Program-made: the position numbers and the translations under genes
Shown here: positions 55,991 through 64,000 of the stretch, piece after piece
Layout of the letters: each line of letters begins with the position of its first letter
Position numbering within the stretch: the first letter of the stretch is position 1
Notes under the pieces: model-generated
Databases searched by the model: none
Seen by the model: only the letters and a program-made list of their open reading frames with translations
What the model was told of the DNA's origin: nothing
DNA from: Rhodococcus sp. (in: high G+C Gram-positive bacteria)
GTDB lineage: Bacteria > Actinomycetota > Actinomycetes > Mycobacteriales > Mycobacteriaceae
Assembly: GCF_023264675.1 (NCBI RefSeq)
Contig: NZ_JAHFVG010000015.1
Coordinates: forward strand, 62,001 to 126,000
Direction of reading: 5' to 3'
Length of the DNA: 64,000 nucleotides

Positions 55991-56995
55991 ATGCGCAAAG
56001 TTGTCTGGCTCGCGTTCGGAGTCCTGCTGCTCCAACTCGGCTTCATCCTCAGTTACGTCTCGGCCTTCCACGAACCGTCGCCGCGGGAAATACCGATCGC
56101 CGTGGTGGCCGAGGCGGGCCTACCGGCAGGCATCGATGCCGACACCGTCGACAAGCTCAACGCGATCGACGGAACCCCGCTGGACGCACGGACGGTATCG
56201 GACACCCAGGAGGCCCGCGCCCTCCTTCGCGATCGCGAGATACTCGGCGCCTACGTCATCAACGCAAGCGGCACCGACACCGTCATCACCGCAAGCGCAG
56301 CCGGAAGCTCCATCGCCACAGCCCTCGACTCGATCTTCGCCGAGATCGAACAGACCCAGGGCCGCCAATTCGTCGTGCGCGACGAGATCCCCGTCGGCGT
56401 TCACGACAATCGCGGCCTGTCCGGGTTCTACCTCTCCGTCGGCTGGGTCGTCGGCGGTTACCTCCTTGCCGCAGCCATCGGACTGCTCGTCGGAGCCCCG
56501 ACATCGCTGCGCAACGCCGCAGGCCAGCTCGCAGTCTTCGCCGGATACTCCGTCCTGTCCGGGGCTCTGGGAGCGTTCATCGTCACCCATGCCCTCGGAA
56601 CCTTCGCCGGGCACTGGTTCCCGCTGTGGCTGCTCGGCACCGGCGTGGTCTTCGCGACATCGGTGTTCACACTCGGACTCCGGGCTGCCATCGGCGTGGC
56701 AGCGGTGCCCATCGCGATCATCGTCTTCGTCATCCTCGGAAACCCCAGCGCTGGAGGCGCATTCGGCCCGAATGTCCTCCCGGAGTTCTACGCGACCATC
56801 GGCCGATGGATCACCCCGGGGATCGGAACCGAAGGCGTGCGCAGCATCGTCTACTTCTCCGGCAGCGGACTCTGGCAACCAGCACTGGCACTGGTCGCGT
56901 ACTCGGTGATCGGACTTGCGTTGCTGTTCGGGTTCTCTCGGTCGTCCAGCACGCCGCCACGAGCCGAGCAGCCTGACTCCCAGCCAGTATCCTGA
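55991..56995 (+). CDS. ABC-2/DUF3533-like membrane protein
   Basis: 334 aa. One N-terminal helix, an extracytoplasmic domain of about 115 residues, then five to six helices in the C-terminal half (from about residue 145). This topology recalls DUF3533/YhgE-Pip membrane proteins related to ABC-2 permeases. No ATPase lies nearby. ATG 55991 has GGAGGAG at five bases. Divergent TetR control suggests a stress or export role; substrate unknown. Confidence 0.8.
   Translation: MRKVVWLAFGVLLLQLGFILSYVSAFHEPSPREIPIAVVAEAGLPAGIDADTVDKLNAIDGTPLDARTVSDTQEARALLRDREILGAYVINASGTDTVITASAAGSSIATALDSIFAEIEQTQGRQFVVRDEIPVGVHDNRGLSGFYLSVGWVVGGYLLAAAIGLLVGAPTSLRNAAGQLAVFAGYSVLSGALGAFIVTHALGTFAGHWFPLWLLGTGVVFATSVFTLGLRAAIGVAAVPIAIIVFVILGNPSAGGAFGPNVLPEFYATIGRWITPGIGTEGVRSIVYFSGSGLWQPALALVAYSVIGLALLFGFSRSSSTPPRAEQPDSQPVS
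56988..56993 (+). promoter_or_regulatory. -10 box for leaderless allantoicase transcript
   Basis: TATCCT, then seven bases, then ATG 57001. It overlaps the end of the upstream gene, so allantoicase may be expressed separately from the TetR target. Confidence 0.4.
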
Positions 56996-57000
56996 GCCGT

Positions 57001-57960
57001 ATGACAGCCAATTTTCCGCTTCCCCTGCCCGATCTCGCCGTCCGAACACTGGGCGGCGCAGTCGTGTGGGCAAACGACGAAACGTTCGCGGAGAAGGAGA
57101 ATCTGGTCAAGCCGGGCAAGGCCGGATATCAGGCTGCGACATTCGGCCACAAGGGTCAGATCTACGACGGGTGGGAGACGCGTCGCCGTCGCGAAGCCGG
57201 ATACGACGAGGCCATCGTCCGCCTCGGAGCACCGGGAGTAGTCGACGCCGTCATCGTCGACACCGCATGGTTCACCGGTAACTACCCACCCGAAATCTCC
57301 GTCGAAGCCGCAACGGTCGAGGGCTTTCCGTCGCCGCAGGAACTCCACGCGGACACCGAGTGGGAAACCATCGTCCCGAAGAGTCCCGTCGGCGGAGATA
57401 CCGAGAACCGGTTCAAGGTCGCCTCGAACGAGCGCTGGACCCACGTCAAATTGTCGATCTATCCCGATGGAGGCGTCGCGCGACTGCGTGTCCTCGGACG
57501 TGGGCACCCCGACCCGAGATTCATCACGGCGGGCCCGTTCGATCTGGCTGCCCTCGAGAACGGCGGGTACGTCTCCGCCTGCTCCAACATGTTCTACAGC
57601 TCACCGAACAACCTGCTGTTCCCCGGCCCTCCTCGTTCGATGGGTGAAGGATGGGAGACCTCGCGCCGACGCAACGACGCCAACGACTGGGTCCAGGTTG
57701 CGCTCGCCGGAACCGGAAAGATCGAATTGGCAGAGCTCGACACCTCGTGCTTCCTCGGCAACGCCCCCGGCGCGGCGTCTCTGAAGGGACGACTCGGTGA
57801 CGGCGAATGGATCGAACTTCTCCCACGCACACGCTTGCAGCCGGACACCCGGCATCGGTTCCTGCTCGATCACACCGAGCCGGTCTCCGAGGTGCGCATG
57901 GACATCTTCCCCGACGGCGGAATGGCCAGACTGAGACTGTTCGGCAACCTCTCCGCGTAG
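57001..57960 (+). CDS. alc: Allantoicase
   Basis: 319 aa. Hydrolyses allantoate to ureidoglycolate and urea. The two allantoicase repeats are visible: GWETRRRREAGYDEAIVRLG with DTAWFTGNYPP and HVKLSIYPDGGVARLRVLG, then GWETSRRRNDANDWVQVALAG with DTSCFLGNAPG and RMDIFPDGGMARLRLFG. Five bases after the TetR-controlled membrane gene. Urate oxidase and allantoinase are not in the window. Confidence 0.94.
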   Translation: MTANFPLPLPDLAVRTLGGAVVWANDETFAEKENLVKPGKAGYQAATFGHKGQIYDGWETRRRREAGYDEAIVRLGAPGVVDAVIVDTAWFTGNYPPEISVEAATVEGFPSPQELHADTEWETIVPKSPVGGDTENRFKVASNERWTHVKLSIYPDGGVARLRVLGRGHPDPRFITAGPFDLAALENGGYVSACSNMFYSSPNNLLFPGPPRSMGEGWETSRRRNDANDWVQVALAGTGKIELAELDTSCFLGNAPGAASLKGRLGDGEWIELLPRTRLQPDTRHRFLLDHTEPVSEVRMDIFPDGGMARLRLFGNLSA

Positions 57961-57993
57961 CCGAAACAGGCGCATTGGCAATACTCTTGGGAC

Positions 57994-58467
57994 ATGCCCC
58001 GGCTACTTCATCCGAACGCAGCCCACGTTGCCGACATCCTCATCTCGCGTGGGCACCACGGGGTTGTCGTCACGTCGGCTGATCCGTGCCCGAGCGCCGA
58101 GGCCGCCGCCGAATCCATCGGCGTCACCGTGGGGGCGATCGTGAAATCGTTGGTGTTCGTTCTCGACGAAGAACCGATTCTGCTCTTGGTCTCCGGGGCA
58201 CATCAGGTGAACACCGAAGCCACCGGGAAGCGGCTGGAGGGCACGTTGACCGAAGCGCCATTGGACCTGGTCGAACTTGCGACGGGGCAGCCGGTGGGCG
58301 GAATCGCGCCCGTCGGTCACCCGACGAATTTGCCGACATTCGTCGACGAGTCGCTTGCCCGCTACCCCGAGTTGTGGGCCGCCGCAGGACATCCGAACAC
58401 GGTCTTTCGGACGACCTGCTCCGAGCTGCTCCGCATCACCGCAGGTTTGGCGATCGACGTCACCTGA
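57994..58467 (+). CDS. YbaK/EbsC-type aminoacyl-tRNA deacylase
   Basis: 157 aa. GVTVGAIVKSLVFVLDEEPILLLVSG (in parts) carries the conserved Lys, and GGIAPVGHPTNLPTFVDE is the YbaK/ProXp signature. Removes mischarged amino acids from tRNA. TACTCT (57982-57987) ends six bases before the ATG, so the transcript may be leaderless. Confidence 0.88.
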   Translation: MPRLLHPNAAHVADILISRGHHGVVVTSADPCPSAEAAAESIGVTVGAIVKSLVFVLDEEPILLLVSGAHQVNTEATGKRLEGTLTEAPLDLVELATGQPVGGIAPVGHPTNLPTFVDESLARYPELWAAAGHPNTVFRTTCSELLRITAGLAIDVT

Positions 58468-58491
58468 GCCGATCGGCGGCCAGACGAAATA

Positions 58492-59001
58492 TCAGGAAGC
58501 GAGTACGCGGGAGGCCGGGAGGACGCCCGTGACCGATTCGACGGCAGAGTAGGAGAAGCCGACTCCGCGCTGTTCGAGCCACGGCACAACCCCGTCGACG
58601 ACCTTGTCGAACGGGCGCTTCTTTCCACCGACCGGAACGAGAACGACGCCGTCGGCTACTTCCGCTGCTTTGACGTCGGCGATCAGTCCGGCGAGCCCCG
58701 ACGGAGTGCCGACGTAGCGGATCGAGGCAGGAACGGCAGCAGCATCGGACGCGGCGAACTCGCGGCGCGCTGTCCTGGCGTCGTCGGCGATGTGGATCTC
58801 GATGTCCAGGAAGACTGCGACACTGTCCGCGTCCTTGCCCGAAGCGACGGCCTCGGCGCGGGCGCGGGCTCGCGCCTGTTGGCCTTCGCGGAGGTCGGAT
58901 GCCTGGATGCGCAGGACGGTGTCGGTGGGAACCGATTCCGTTATCTCGGTCCACGCACCGGAATGATCGAGGGCGACGCGTACTGCTGGGTTGTTCGACA
59001 T
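58492..59001 (-). CDS. Uncharacterised protein with luciferase-like C-terminal pattern
   Basis: 169 aa, cytoplasmic, no membrane segment. DSVAVFLDIEIHIADDARTAR and YVGTPSGLAGLIADVKAAEVADGVVLVPVG recall the end of F420/FMN luciferase-like monooxygenases, but the barrel itself is missing, so this could be a stand-alone relative. AAGGA precedes ATG 59001 by ten bases. It lies downstream of the SAM-IV-controlled gene in the same direction, 139 bp away. Confidence 0.7.
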   Translation of the reverse strand: MSNNPAVRVALDHSGAWTEITESVPTDTVLRIQASDLREGQQARARARAEAVASGKDADSVAVFLDIEIHIADDARTARREFAASDAAAVPASIRYVGTPSGLAGLIADVKAAEVADGVVLVPVGGKKRPFDKVVDGVVPWLEQRGVGFSYSAVESVTGVLPASRVLAS

Positions 59002-59140
59002 GAAGGTGAGTCCTTCTCGTGCATGCAGGAAGAGTTGACGGTCGAGGTCTAACCCGACCGCCTACACGAACCGGATGCCGTCCGGCACAAATCGACGTAC
59101 CTGTCGCACCAGCGACGGTTCCGCCACACGACAATTGCTG

Positions 59141-60484
59141 TCATGAAGCGATGCTAACTGTTCCTGTGGCGCATGGGGATCCCACGCCTGCGGCACCGTC
59201 GGCCAGATCGGGAAACGGACGGGGGTCGGGGACGGGATTCCACCATCCGGACTCCTCTTCGTACGTCCAGGACGGACCGTCGTGGACGAGTGTGGAAATT
59301 GCATCGACCAGCCGGTCGACATCACGGTCGGAGCTGCCGAGGCCCAGGCTGGCACGTACGGCACCGTCGGCGTAGCCCAACCGCGCAAGCAGTGGGTGCG
59401 CACAGAACTTGCCATCCCTGACACCGATTCCGTGCTCGGCCGAGAGGTAGGCGGCGACCTCGCCCTGGCTGTAGCCGTCGACCGTGAATGTGACAATGCC
59501 CACACTGTCGGGGGCGTCGTTCCACACCGTCAGCAGCGCGACACCGGCGATGGACGTCAATCCGCGGCGAAGCCGATCGGACAGAGCAGCCTCGTGCTCG
59601 ATCGAACCTGCTGCCTCGTACAGGGCCAGAGCCTGGCAAGCCGTCGCGAGCGCAACAACCCCGAGCACGTTGGGAGTTCCCGCTTCGTGGCGTGCGGGCA
59701 CGGGCGCCCACTCGGTGCGATCGAGGCCGACCGAACGCACCGCACCTCCCCCTGCGAGGTACGGCTCGGCGGCATCGAGCCAGTCACGCTTGCCGACGAG
59801 GACGCCTGCACCGTGCGGCGCGTAGAGCTTGTGGCCCGAGAATGCGAGATAGTCGATTCCCAGATCACCGATGTCCACCCGGCGGTGAGGCAGCAACTGT
59901 GCCCCGTCGACGAGGATCCGTGCGCCGTAGCGGTGCGCCAACTCGGCGAGTTCGCGGATGGGAAGCACCTCACCGGTGACGTTCGACGCGCCCGTGACCG
60001 CAAGCAGCGCAGCAGGTTCGGCGGCAAGTTCTGCTTCGATCCGGGCGACGGTCTCCGCGATCGACGAGGCAGCCACGACGACACGGCGGTTGTTCCAGGG
60101 CAACAGGTTCGCGTGGTGTTCGATATCGAGAACCACGGTGTCGCCCGGTACGCAACCGGCAAGCAGGTTGAGCGAATCGGTGGTGTTCCGCGTGAAGATC
60201 ACAACGGAATCATCCTGAGCACCAACGAAATCGGACACGGTGACCCGCGCCTTCTCGTACGCGGCCGTGGAGACCCGAGACGCGTAGCCCGCACCGCGGT
60301 GAACGCTCGCGTAGTACGGCAGCAACTCGGCGATCCGCTCGGTCACCTCGGTGAGCGCCGGAGCCGACGCCGCGTAGTCGAAATTGGCGTACACGCAGGT
60401 GGTTCCATCGACGAGCGGCACCAGCAGATCGGACCCGCTGACCACAGCGAACGGCGCACACGAGCTTTCCAGAACAGCAGTCAT
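59141..60484 (-). CDS. Cysteine desulfurase/selenocysteine lyase-like class V aminotransferase
   Basis: 447 aa. PLP enzyme with the Schiff-base Lys219 in FSGHKLYAPHGAG, cofactor contacts in EHHANLLPW and VDGAQLLPHR, and Cys361 in RDGKFCAHPLL, placed like the SufS persulfide Cys. It could release sulfur or selenium from (seleno)cysteine. No suf or isc genes are near. Its leader holds a SAM-IV riboswitch and a hairpin over the ribosome site, so it belongs to SAM-repressed sulfur metabolism. Confidence 0.88.
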   Translation of the reverse strand: MTAVLESSCAPFAVVSGSDLLVPLVDGTTCVYANFDYAASAPALTEVTERIAELLPYYASVHRGAGYASRVSTAAYEKARVTVSDFVGAQDDSVVIFTRNTTDSLNLLAGCVPGDTVVLDIEHHANLLPWNNRRVVVAASSIAETVARIEAELAAEPAALLAVTGASNVTGEVLPIRELAELAHRYGARILVDGAQLLPHRRVDIGDLGIDYLAFSGHKLYAPHGAGVLVGKRDWLDAAEPYLAGGGAVRSVGLDRTEWAPVPARHEAGTPNVLGVVALATACQALALYEAAGSIEHEAALSDRLRRGLTSIAGVALLTVWNDAPDSVGIVTFTVDGYSQGEVAAYLSAEHGIGVRDGKFCAHPLLARLGYADGAVRASLGLGSSDRDVDRLVDAISTLVHDGPSWTYEEESGWWNPVPDPRPFPDLADGAAGVGSPCATGTVSIAS

Positions 60485-60494
60485 GACAAAATAC

Positions 60495-60511
60495 CCCTTG
60501 TAGATCAAGGG
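60495..60511 (-). promoter_or_regulatory. Ribosome-site-masking hairpin (riboswitch expression platform)
   Basis: On the minus strand CCCTTG-ATCTA-CAAGGG forms a perfect 6-bp stem whose right arm is the Shine-Dalgarno sequence AAGGGG, about ten bases before ATG 60484. Confidence 0.55.
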
Positions 60512-60544
60512 ACCCGACAAAGTGATGAACTACGATCGAGTCCG

Positions 60545-60657
60545 CGCTTGCTGCACCGGAATTCCGATGTCAGCCTGGTCGTCACCCGGAGCACCCCACC
60601 GCGGAGGAGGGTTGCCGACCAGCAAGCCGGGGCTTGATGCTGGTACTCATGACCTGT
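60545..60657 (-). promoter_or_regulatory. SAM-IV riboswitch
   Basis: Minus-strand leader with the conserved SAM-IV core: GGTCATGAGTACCAGC, then a CCAGC...GCTGG arm enclosing AAGCC/GGCTT, CGGCAACCCTCC, CGCGGTGGGGTGC, CCGGGTGACGACC. The closing P1 pairs GGTC (60654-60651) with GACC (60580-60577). An extra CGGAATTCCG hairpin follows, as expected for the longer SAM-IV class. It should sense S-adenosylmethionine and lower expression of the gene at 59141. Confidence 0.88.
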
Positions 60658-60663
60658 CCATGA

Positions 60664-60692
60664 GAATGACAAACAAAGCCGGGGGTTGTCAA
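60664..60692 (-). promoter_or_regulatory. Promoter of the SAM-IV leader
   Basis: Minus strand TTGACA (60692-60687), 17-base spacer, then TCATTC (60669-60664). Transcription would start just before the aptamer. Confidence 0.5.
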
Positions 60693-60708
60693 CCTGACAG
60701 GTAGGAAA

Positions 60709-60739
60709 CCTGGGGTTGCGGGGCAAACCGCAACCCAGG
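60709..60739. promoter_or_regulatory. Strong inverted repeat upstream of the NRPS-like gene
   Basis: CCTGGGGTTGCGG (60709-60721) pairs with CCGCAACCCAGG (60728-60739) with one bulge. A third CCGCAACCC lies at 60744-60752. It could be an operator for the divergent pair or a terminator. The rest of 60740-60933 shows no gene. Confidence 0.4.
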
Positions 60740-60933
60740 CCCACCGCAACCCCGTCGCACACGACAGAGGACGCCCGAAACGCAGGACGCCCGGAGTCGC
60801 CCTGCCGAGTAGACTGCGCCCAGTGCCGAGCCCACCCGAAACAACGTCCGTTCACCTTCTGGCCAACCGAACATGAGATAACGACCCACACGTTTCACTT
60901 GTTTTGCTGCCACTCGAGAAGAAGGACACCCGG

Positions 60934-63900
60934 TTGTCTGTGCAATCACAATCGGAATCGGCCAACACGCTGCCTGCGGTGGCGGTGCCGGCCGAATTCC
61001 TGCGCTCCGATCGCGCTCCCCGCGAGCGCACGCTCATCGACGTTCTGCGTTCCACCACTTCGGCGCATCCCGACGCGCCTGCGATCGACGACGGCACCGT
61101 CTCGGTCTCGTACCGTGAACTGCTGGAAGACATCGACGAGGGTGCCCAGTGGCTGGCCCGCGCGGGTGTGCGGCGCGGCGATCGCGTCGGGATCCGGATG
61201 CCGTCCGGGTCGTTCTCGCTGTATGTGGCGATCCTCTCGATTCTCAACGCAGGCGCCGCCTACGTCCCCGTCGATGCCGACGATCCGGACGAGCGTGCGG
61301 AACTGGTGTTCGGCGAGGCGAAGGTGACGGCGGTCGTCACGGCGGGTGGTATCGCTGCAGGCACCGCGGACAAGCAGGACATTCCGGCCCCCGACACCCT
61401 CACGACCCCGACGCCGGACGACGACGCGTGGGTCATCTTCACGTCCGGCTCGACCGGCACGCCGAAGGGTGTGGCGGTGAGCCATCGCAACGCAGCCGCG
61501 TTCGTCGATGCCGAAGCACGGATGTTCATGCAGGACGATCCGCTCGGACCTGGTGACCGTGTCCTGGCCGGTCTGTCGGTGGCATTCGACGCCTCGTGCG
61601 AGGAGATGTGGCTGGCCTGGCGCCACGGTGCGTGTCTGGTTCCTGCGCCGCGTTCGCTGGTCCGCAGCGGGTTCGACCTCGGGCCGTGGCTCGTCTCGCG
61701 CGACATCAGTGTGGTCTCGACGGTTCCGACTTTGGCAGCATTGTGGCCTGCCGTCGCTCTGGAAGCTGTTCGGCTACTCATCTTCGGTGGTGAGGCCTGC
61801 CCGCCGGAACTCGCCGAGCGCCTGGCGGTGGACGGACGCGAGGTGTGGAACACGTACGGGCCGACCGAGGCCACCGTCGTCGCGTGCGCCTCGATCATGG
61901 ACGGCAAGGGTCCGGTCCGAATCGGGCTTCCGCTCGACGGCTGGGATCTCGCTGTGGTGGACGGCACCGGCAAGCCGGTCGCGGTCGGTGAGGTCGGCGA
62001 ACTCGTCATCGGCGGTGTCGGGCTCGCCCGCTATCTCGATCCGGCGAAGGATGCCGAGAAGTACGCTCCGATGCCGACGCTGGGCTGGGACCGCGCCTAT
62101 CGAAGCGGCGACCTCGTCAAGCTCGAGCTCGAGGGGCTGCTGTTCCAGGGCCGCGCCGACGATCAGATCAAACTTGGTGGACGCCGCATCGAACTCGGCG
62201 AGATCGACAATGCCCTGCAGGCTCTTCCCGGTGTCGGCGGTGCTGCGGCAGCAGTACGCAAGACCGGTGCGGGCAACTCGGTGTTGGTCGGTTATCTGGC
62301 CAGTACCGATCCGAATTTCGATCTGGAGGCGGCGCGGAGAATCCTGGCCGAGCAGTTACCGTCGGCGCTCGTCCCGCGGCTCGCGCTGGTCGAGGAGATG
62401 CCGACGAGAACGTCGGGCAAGGTCGATCGCAACGCACTCCCCTGGCCGCTGCCCGGCATGGGCGAGGGGTCCGATCTCGAGGGCACCGCAGGCTGGGTCG
62501 CCGAGCTGTGGACGAACATCCTCGGTGCGCAGGTCTCGGACGAGAACGCCGACTTCTTCCAGAACGGCGGCGGTTCGCTGTCGGCGGCGCAGTTGGTGAC
62601 GGCGCTGCGCGAACGGTTCCCGGAGATCACCGTCGCGCAGCTCTACGATCACCCTCGGCTCGGGTCGCTCGCACGGTATCTCGACGAGTTGAAGCCGCCG
62701 GTGAAGGTGATTCCGCGCGAGGTCGAACCGACGTCGCGAAAAGCACAATGGATACAGATTGCCGCGACGATCCCGCTGACCACCTTGACGGGTCTGCAGT
62801 GGATCACGTGGCTGGGGATTCTGTTCAACGTGCTGTCGTGGTTCGCCGAGGTCACCTGGGCGCCGACGCTGTCCTGGTGGTGGGTACTGGTCGCGTTCGT
62901 TCTGTTCATCACGCCGGTGGGGCGAATGGCGATCTCGGTGGTCGGATCACGCATTCTGCTGGCAGGGCTCGAACCCGGTGCCTACAAGCGCGGCGGAAGC
63001 GCCCATCTGCGGCTGTGGACGGCAACTCGGCTGACGGACGCCTCGGGTGCATCGAACCTCTCGGGAGCGCCGTGGATGGTCTACTACGCCCGCGCGCTCG
63101 GGGCGAAGATCGGTAAGGGAGTCGACCTACACACTCTGCCGCCGGTCACCGGAATGCTCGAACTCGGCGACGGATGTTCCGTCGAGCCCGAGGTCGATCT
63201 GACGGGTCATTGGATCGACGGCGACATCGTCTACGTCGGCGCCATCAAGATCGGAGCAGGCGCGACCGTCGGGGCACGGTCGACGGTGCTGCCCGGAACC
63301 ACCATCGGCAAGAACGCCGTCGTCAGTGCAGGCTCGGCCGTCGTCGGCCGCGTCAAGGCAGGTCAGCTGTGGGCAGGATCGCCGGCGACGAAGGTCGGCA
63401 AGGCCGAACATCCGTGGCCGGAGCACGCCCCGCCGCGGGCCACTCGGTGGGTCTTCGCCTATGGCGTCGCATCGTTGTTCCTGTCCGGCATGGCGATCTT
63501 CTCCATCGGCGTGTCATTGGTCCTGATGGGCTGGTGGCTGCACACCGCGACGACGTTGCTTGGCGCTCTCGGACGCGGCGCGATCATGTTGCCGGTGGCC
63601 ACCGTTCTCTCCCTCGCGGTGTTCGCCCTGATCACGCTGGTAGCGGTGCGGCTGCTGAGCATCGGTCTCACCGAGGGCTATCACCCGGTTCGCAGTCGCA
63701 TCGGCTGGCAGGTGTGGGCGACGGAACGACTGATGGACTCCGCGCGAACATTCCTCTTCCCGCTGTACGCGTCGCTGCTGACGCCGCACTGGCTACGGCT
63801 GCTCGGCGCCAAGATCGGCAAGGACGTCGAAGCATCGACGGTGCTGATGATCCCCAAGTTCACCACCGTCGCGGACGGCGCGTTCCTCGCCGACGACACC

Positions 63901-64000
63901 ATGGTCGCCAGCTACGAACTCGGCGGTGGCTGGATGCACCTCGGCGACGCCAAGGTCGGCAAACGCGCATTCCTCGGCAACTCGGGAATGACCGGGCCGG
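60934..64000 (+). CDS. Pls/PosA-type NRPS-like protein (A-PCP-membrane-acyltransferase), 3' truncated
   Basis: At least 1022 codons, open to the window end. The adenylation domain (about 30-500) has IFTSGSTGTPKGV, NTYGPTEATVV, YRSGDLVKLE and SGKVDRNALP. A carrier domain follows with Ser in FFQNGGGSLSAAQL. Then come membrane helices alternating with left-handed-beta-helix acyltransferase-like segments (GVDLHTLPPVTG, GAGATVGARSTVLPGTTIG). This is the layout of epsilon-poly-lysine synthetase-like enzymes. No condensation domain. Start TTG 60934 after AAGGA, or GTG 60940. Confidence 0.88.
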   Translation, partial: MSVQSQSESANTLPAVAVPAEFLRSDRAPRERTLIDVLRSTTSAHPDAPAIDDGTVSVSYRELLEDIDEGAQWLARAGVRRGDRVGIRMPSGSFSLYVAILSILNAGAAYVPVDADDPDERAELVFGEAKVTAVVTAGGIAAGTADKQDIPAPDTLTTPTPDDDAWVIFTSGSTGTPKGVAVSHRNAAAFVDAEARMFMQDDPLGPGDRVLAGLSVAFDASCEEMWLAWRHGACLVPAPRSLVRSGFDLGPWLVSRDISVVSTVPTLAALWPAVALEAVRLLIFGGEACPPELAERLAVDGREVWNTYGPTEATVVACASIMDGKGPVRIGLPLDGWDLAVVDGTGKPVAVGEVGELVIGGVGLARYLDPAKDAEKYAPMPTLGWDRAYRSGDLVKLELEGLLFQGRADDQIKLGGRRIELGEIDNALQALPGVGGAAAAVRKTGAGNSVLVGYLASTDPNFDLEAARRILAEQLPSALVPRLALVEEMPTRTSGKVDRNALPWPLPGMGEGSDLEGTAGWVAELWTNILGAQVSDENADFFQNGGGSLSAAQLVTALRERFPEITVAQLYDHPRLGSLARYLDELKPPVKVIPREVEPTSRKAQWIQIAATIPLTTLTGLQWITWLGILFNVLSWFAEVTWAPTLSWWWVLVAFVLFITPVGRMAISVVGSRILLAGLEPGAYKRGGSAHLRLWTATRLTDASGASNLSGAPWMVYYARALGAKIGKGVDLHTLPPVTGMLELGDGCSVEPEVDLTGHWIDGDIVYVGAIKIGAGATVGARSTVLPGTTIGKNAVVSAGSAVVGRVKAGQLWAGSPATKVGKAEHPWPEHAPPRATRWVFAYGVASLFLSGMAIFSIGVSLVLMGWWLHTATTLLGALGRGAIMLPVATVLSLAVFALITLVAVRLLSIGLTEGYHPVRSRIGWQVWATERLMDSARTFLFPLYASLLTPHWLRLLGAKIGKDVEASTVLMIPKFTTVADGAFLADDTMVASYELGGGWMHLGDAKVGKRAFLGNSGMTGP

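Overview
The window is a stretch of a high-GC actinobacterial chromosome. Gene content, GTG/TTG starts, many 1-4 base start/stop overlaps and TANNNT -10 boxes 6-8 bases before start codons all point to the Mycobacteriales, most likely Rhodococcus or a close relative. Two blocks follow the gene order I know from Mycobacterium tuberculosis: rlmB-cysS-ispF-ispD-carD / lpqE-radA-disA / (membrane protein)-carbonic anhydrase-mutY-hydrolase-mhuD, and clpC-lysS-coaX-panD-panC-(DUF2520)-(DUF6779)-(DUF3180)-folK-folB-folP-folE-ftsH-hpt-tilS-(metalloprotease)-dacB / ppa.

Layout. 1-1911: 3' end of a Zn/Mn-type ABC importer. 1992-5443: a 5-oxoprolinase operon (pxpABC) with an overlapping MFS gene. 5425-7020: an FMN-binding glutamate-synthase-like protein. 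7137-11193 (minus): rlmB-cysS-ispF-ispD-carD. 11534-14817 (plus): lpqE, radA, disA, then a seven-copy 51-bp repeat array. 15195-19480: membrane protein, carbonic anhydrase, mutY, two hydrolases, mhuD. 19436-23359: two diguanylate cyclase-type proteins. 23479-27682: DsbA-like oxidoreductase, OsmC protein, drug-type MFS, secreted lipase. 27830-50709 (almost all minus): the clpC-to-dacB housekeeping block, interrupted by a cysteine dioxygenase/rhodanese operon (32236-33326) and a divergently oriented membrane Ser/Thr kinase (44196-46631). 50868-54354: ppa, a PAS protein, a third GGDEF protein, MarR, a crotonase. 54502-58467: purine catabolism genes (OHCU-decarboxylase-like, allantoicase) around a TetR/membrane-protein pair, then a YbaK deacylase. 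58492-64000: an unknown protein, a SAM-IV-riboswitch-controlled cysteine-desulfurase-like enzyme, and a large Pls/PosA-type NRPS-like gene that runs off the end.

The most interesting signals are regulatory. A leaderless 13-codon reading frame containing Cys-Cys lies upstream of cysteine dioxygenase, with a nested hairpin that can cover the downstream ribosome site. A SAM-IV riboswitch is followed by a Shine-Dalgarno-sequestering hairpin. An exact ClgR-type dyad lies upstream of clpC. A dispersed family of roughly 33-bp tandem repeats occurs at three intergenic sites and supplies the last codons of panC, and a 51-bp array lies at the disA convergence point. No rRNA, tRNA, CRISPR, insertion sequence or prophage was seen. 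All calls come from reading the sequence; no database search was run.
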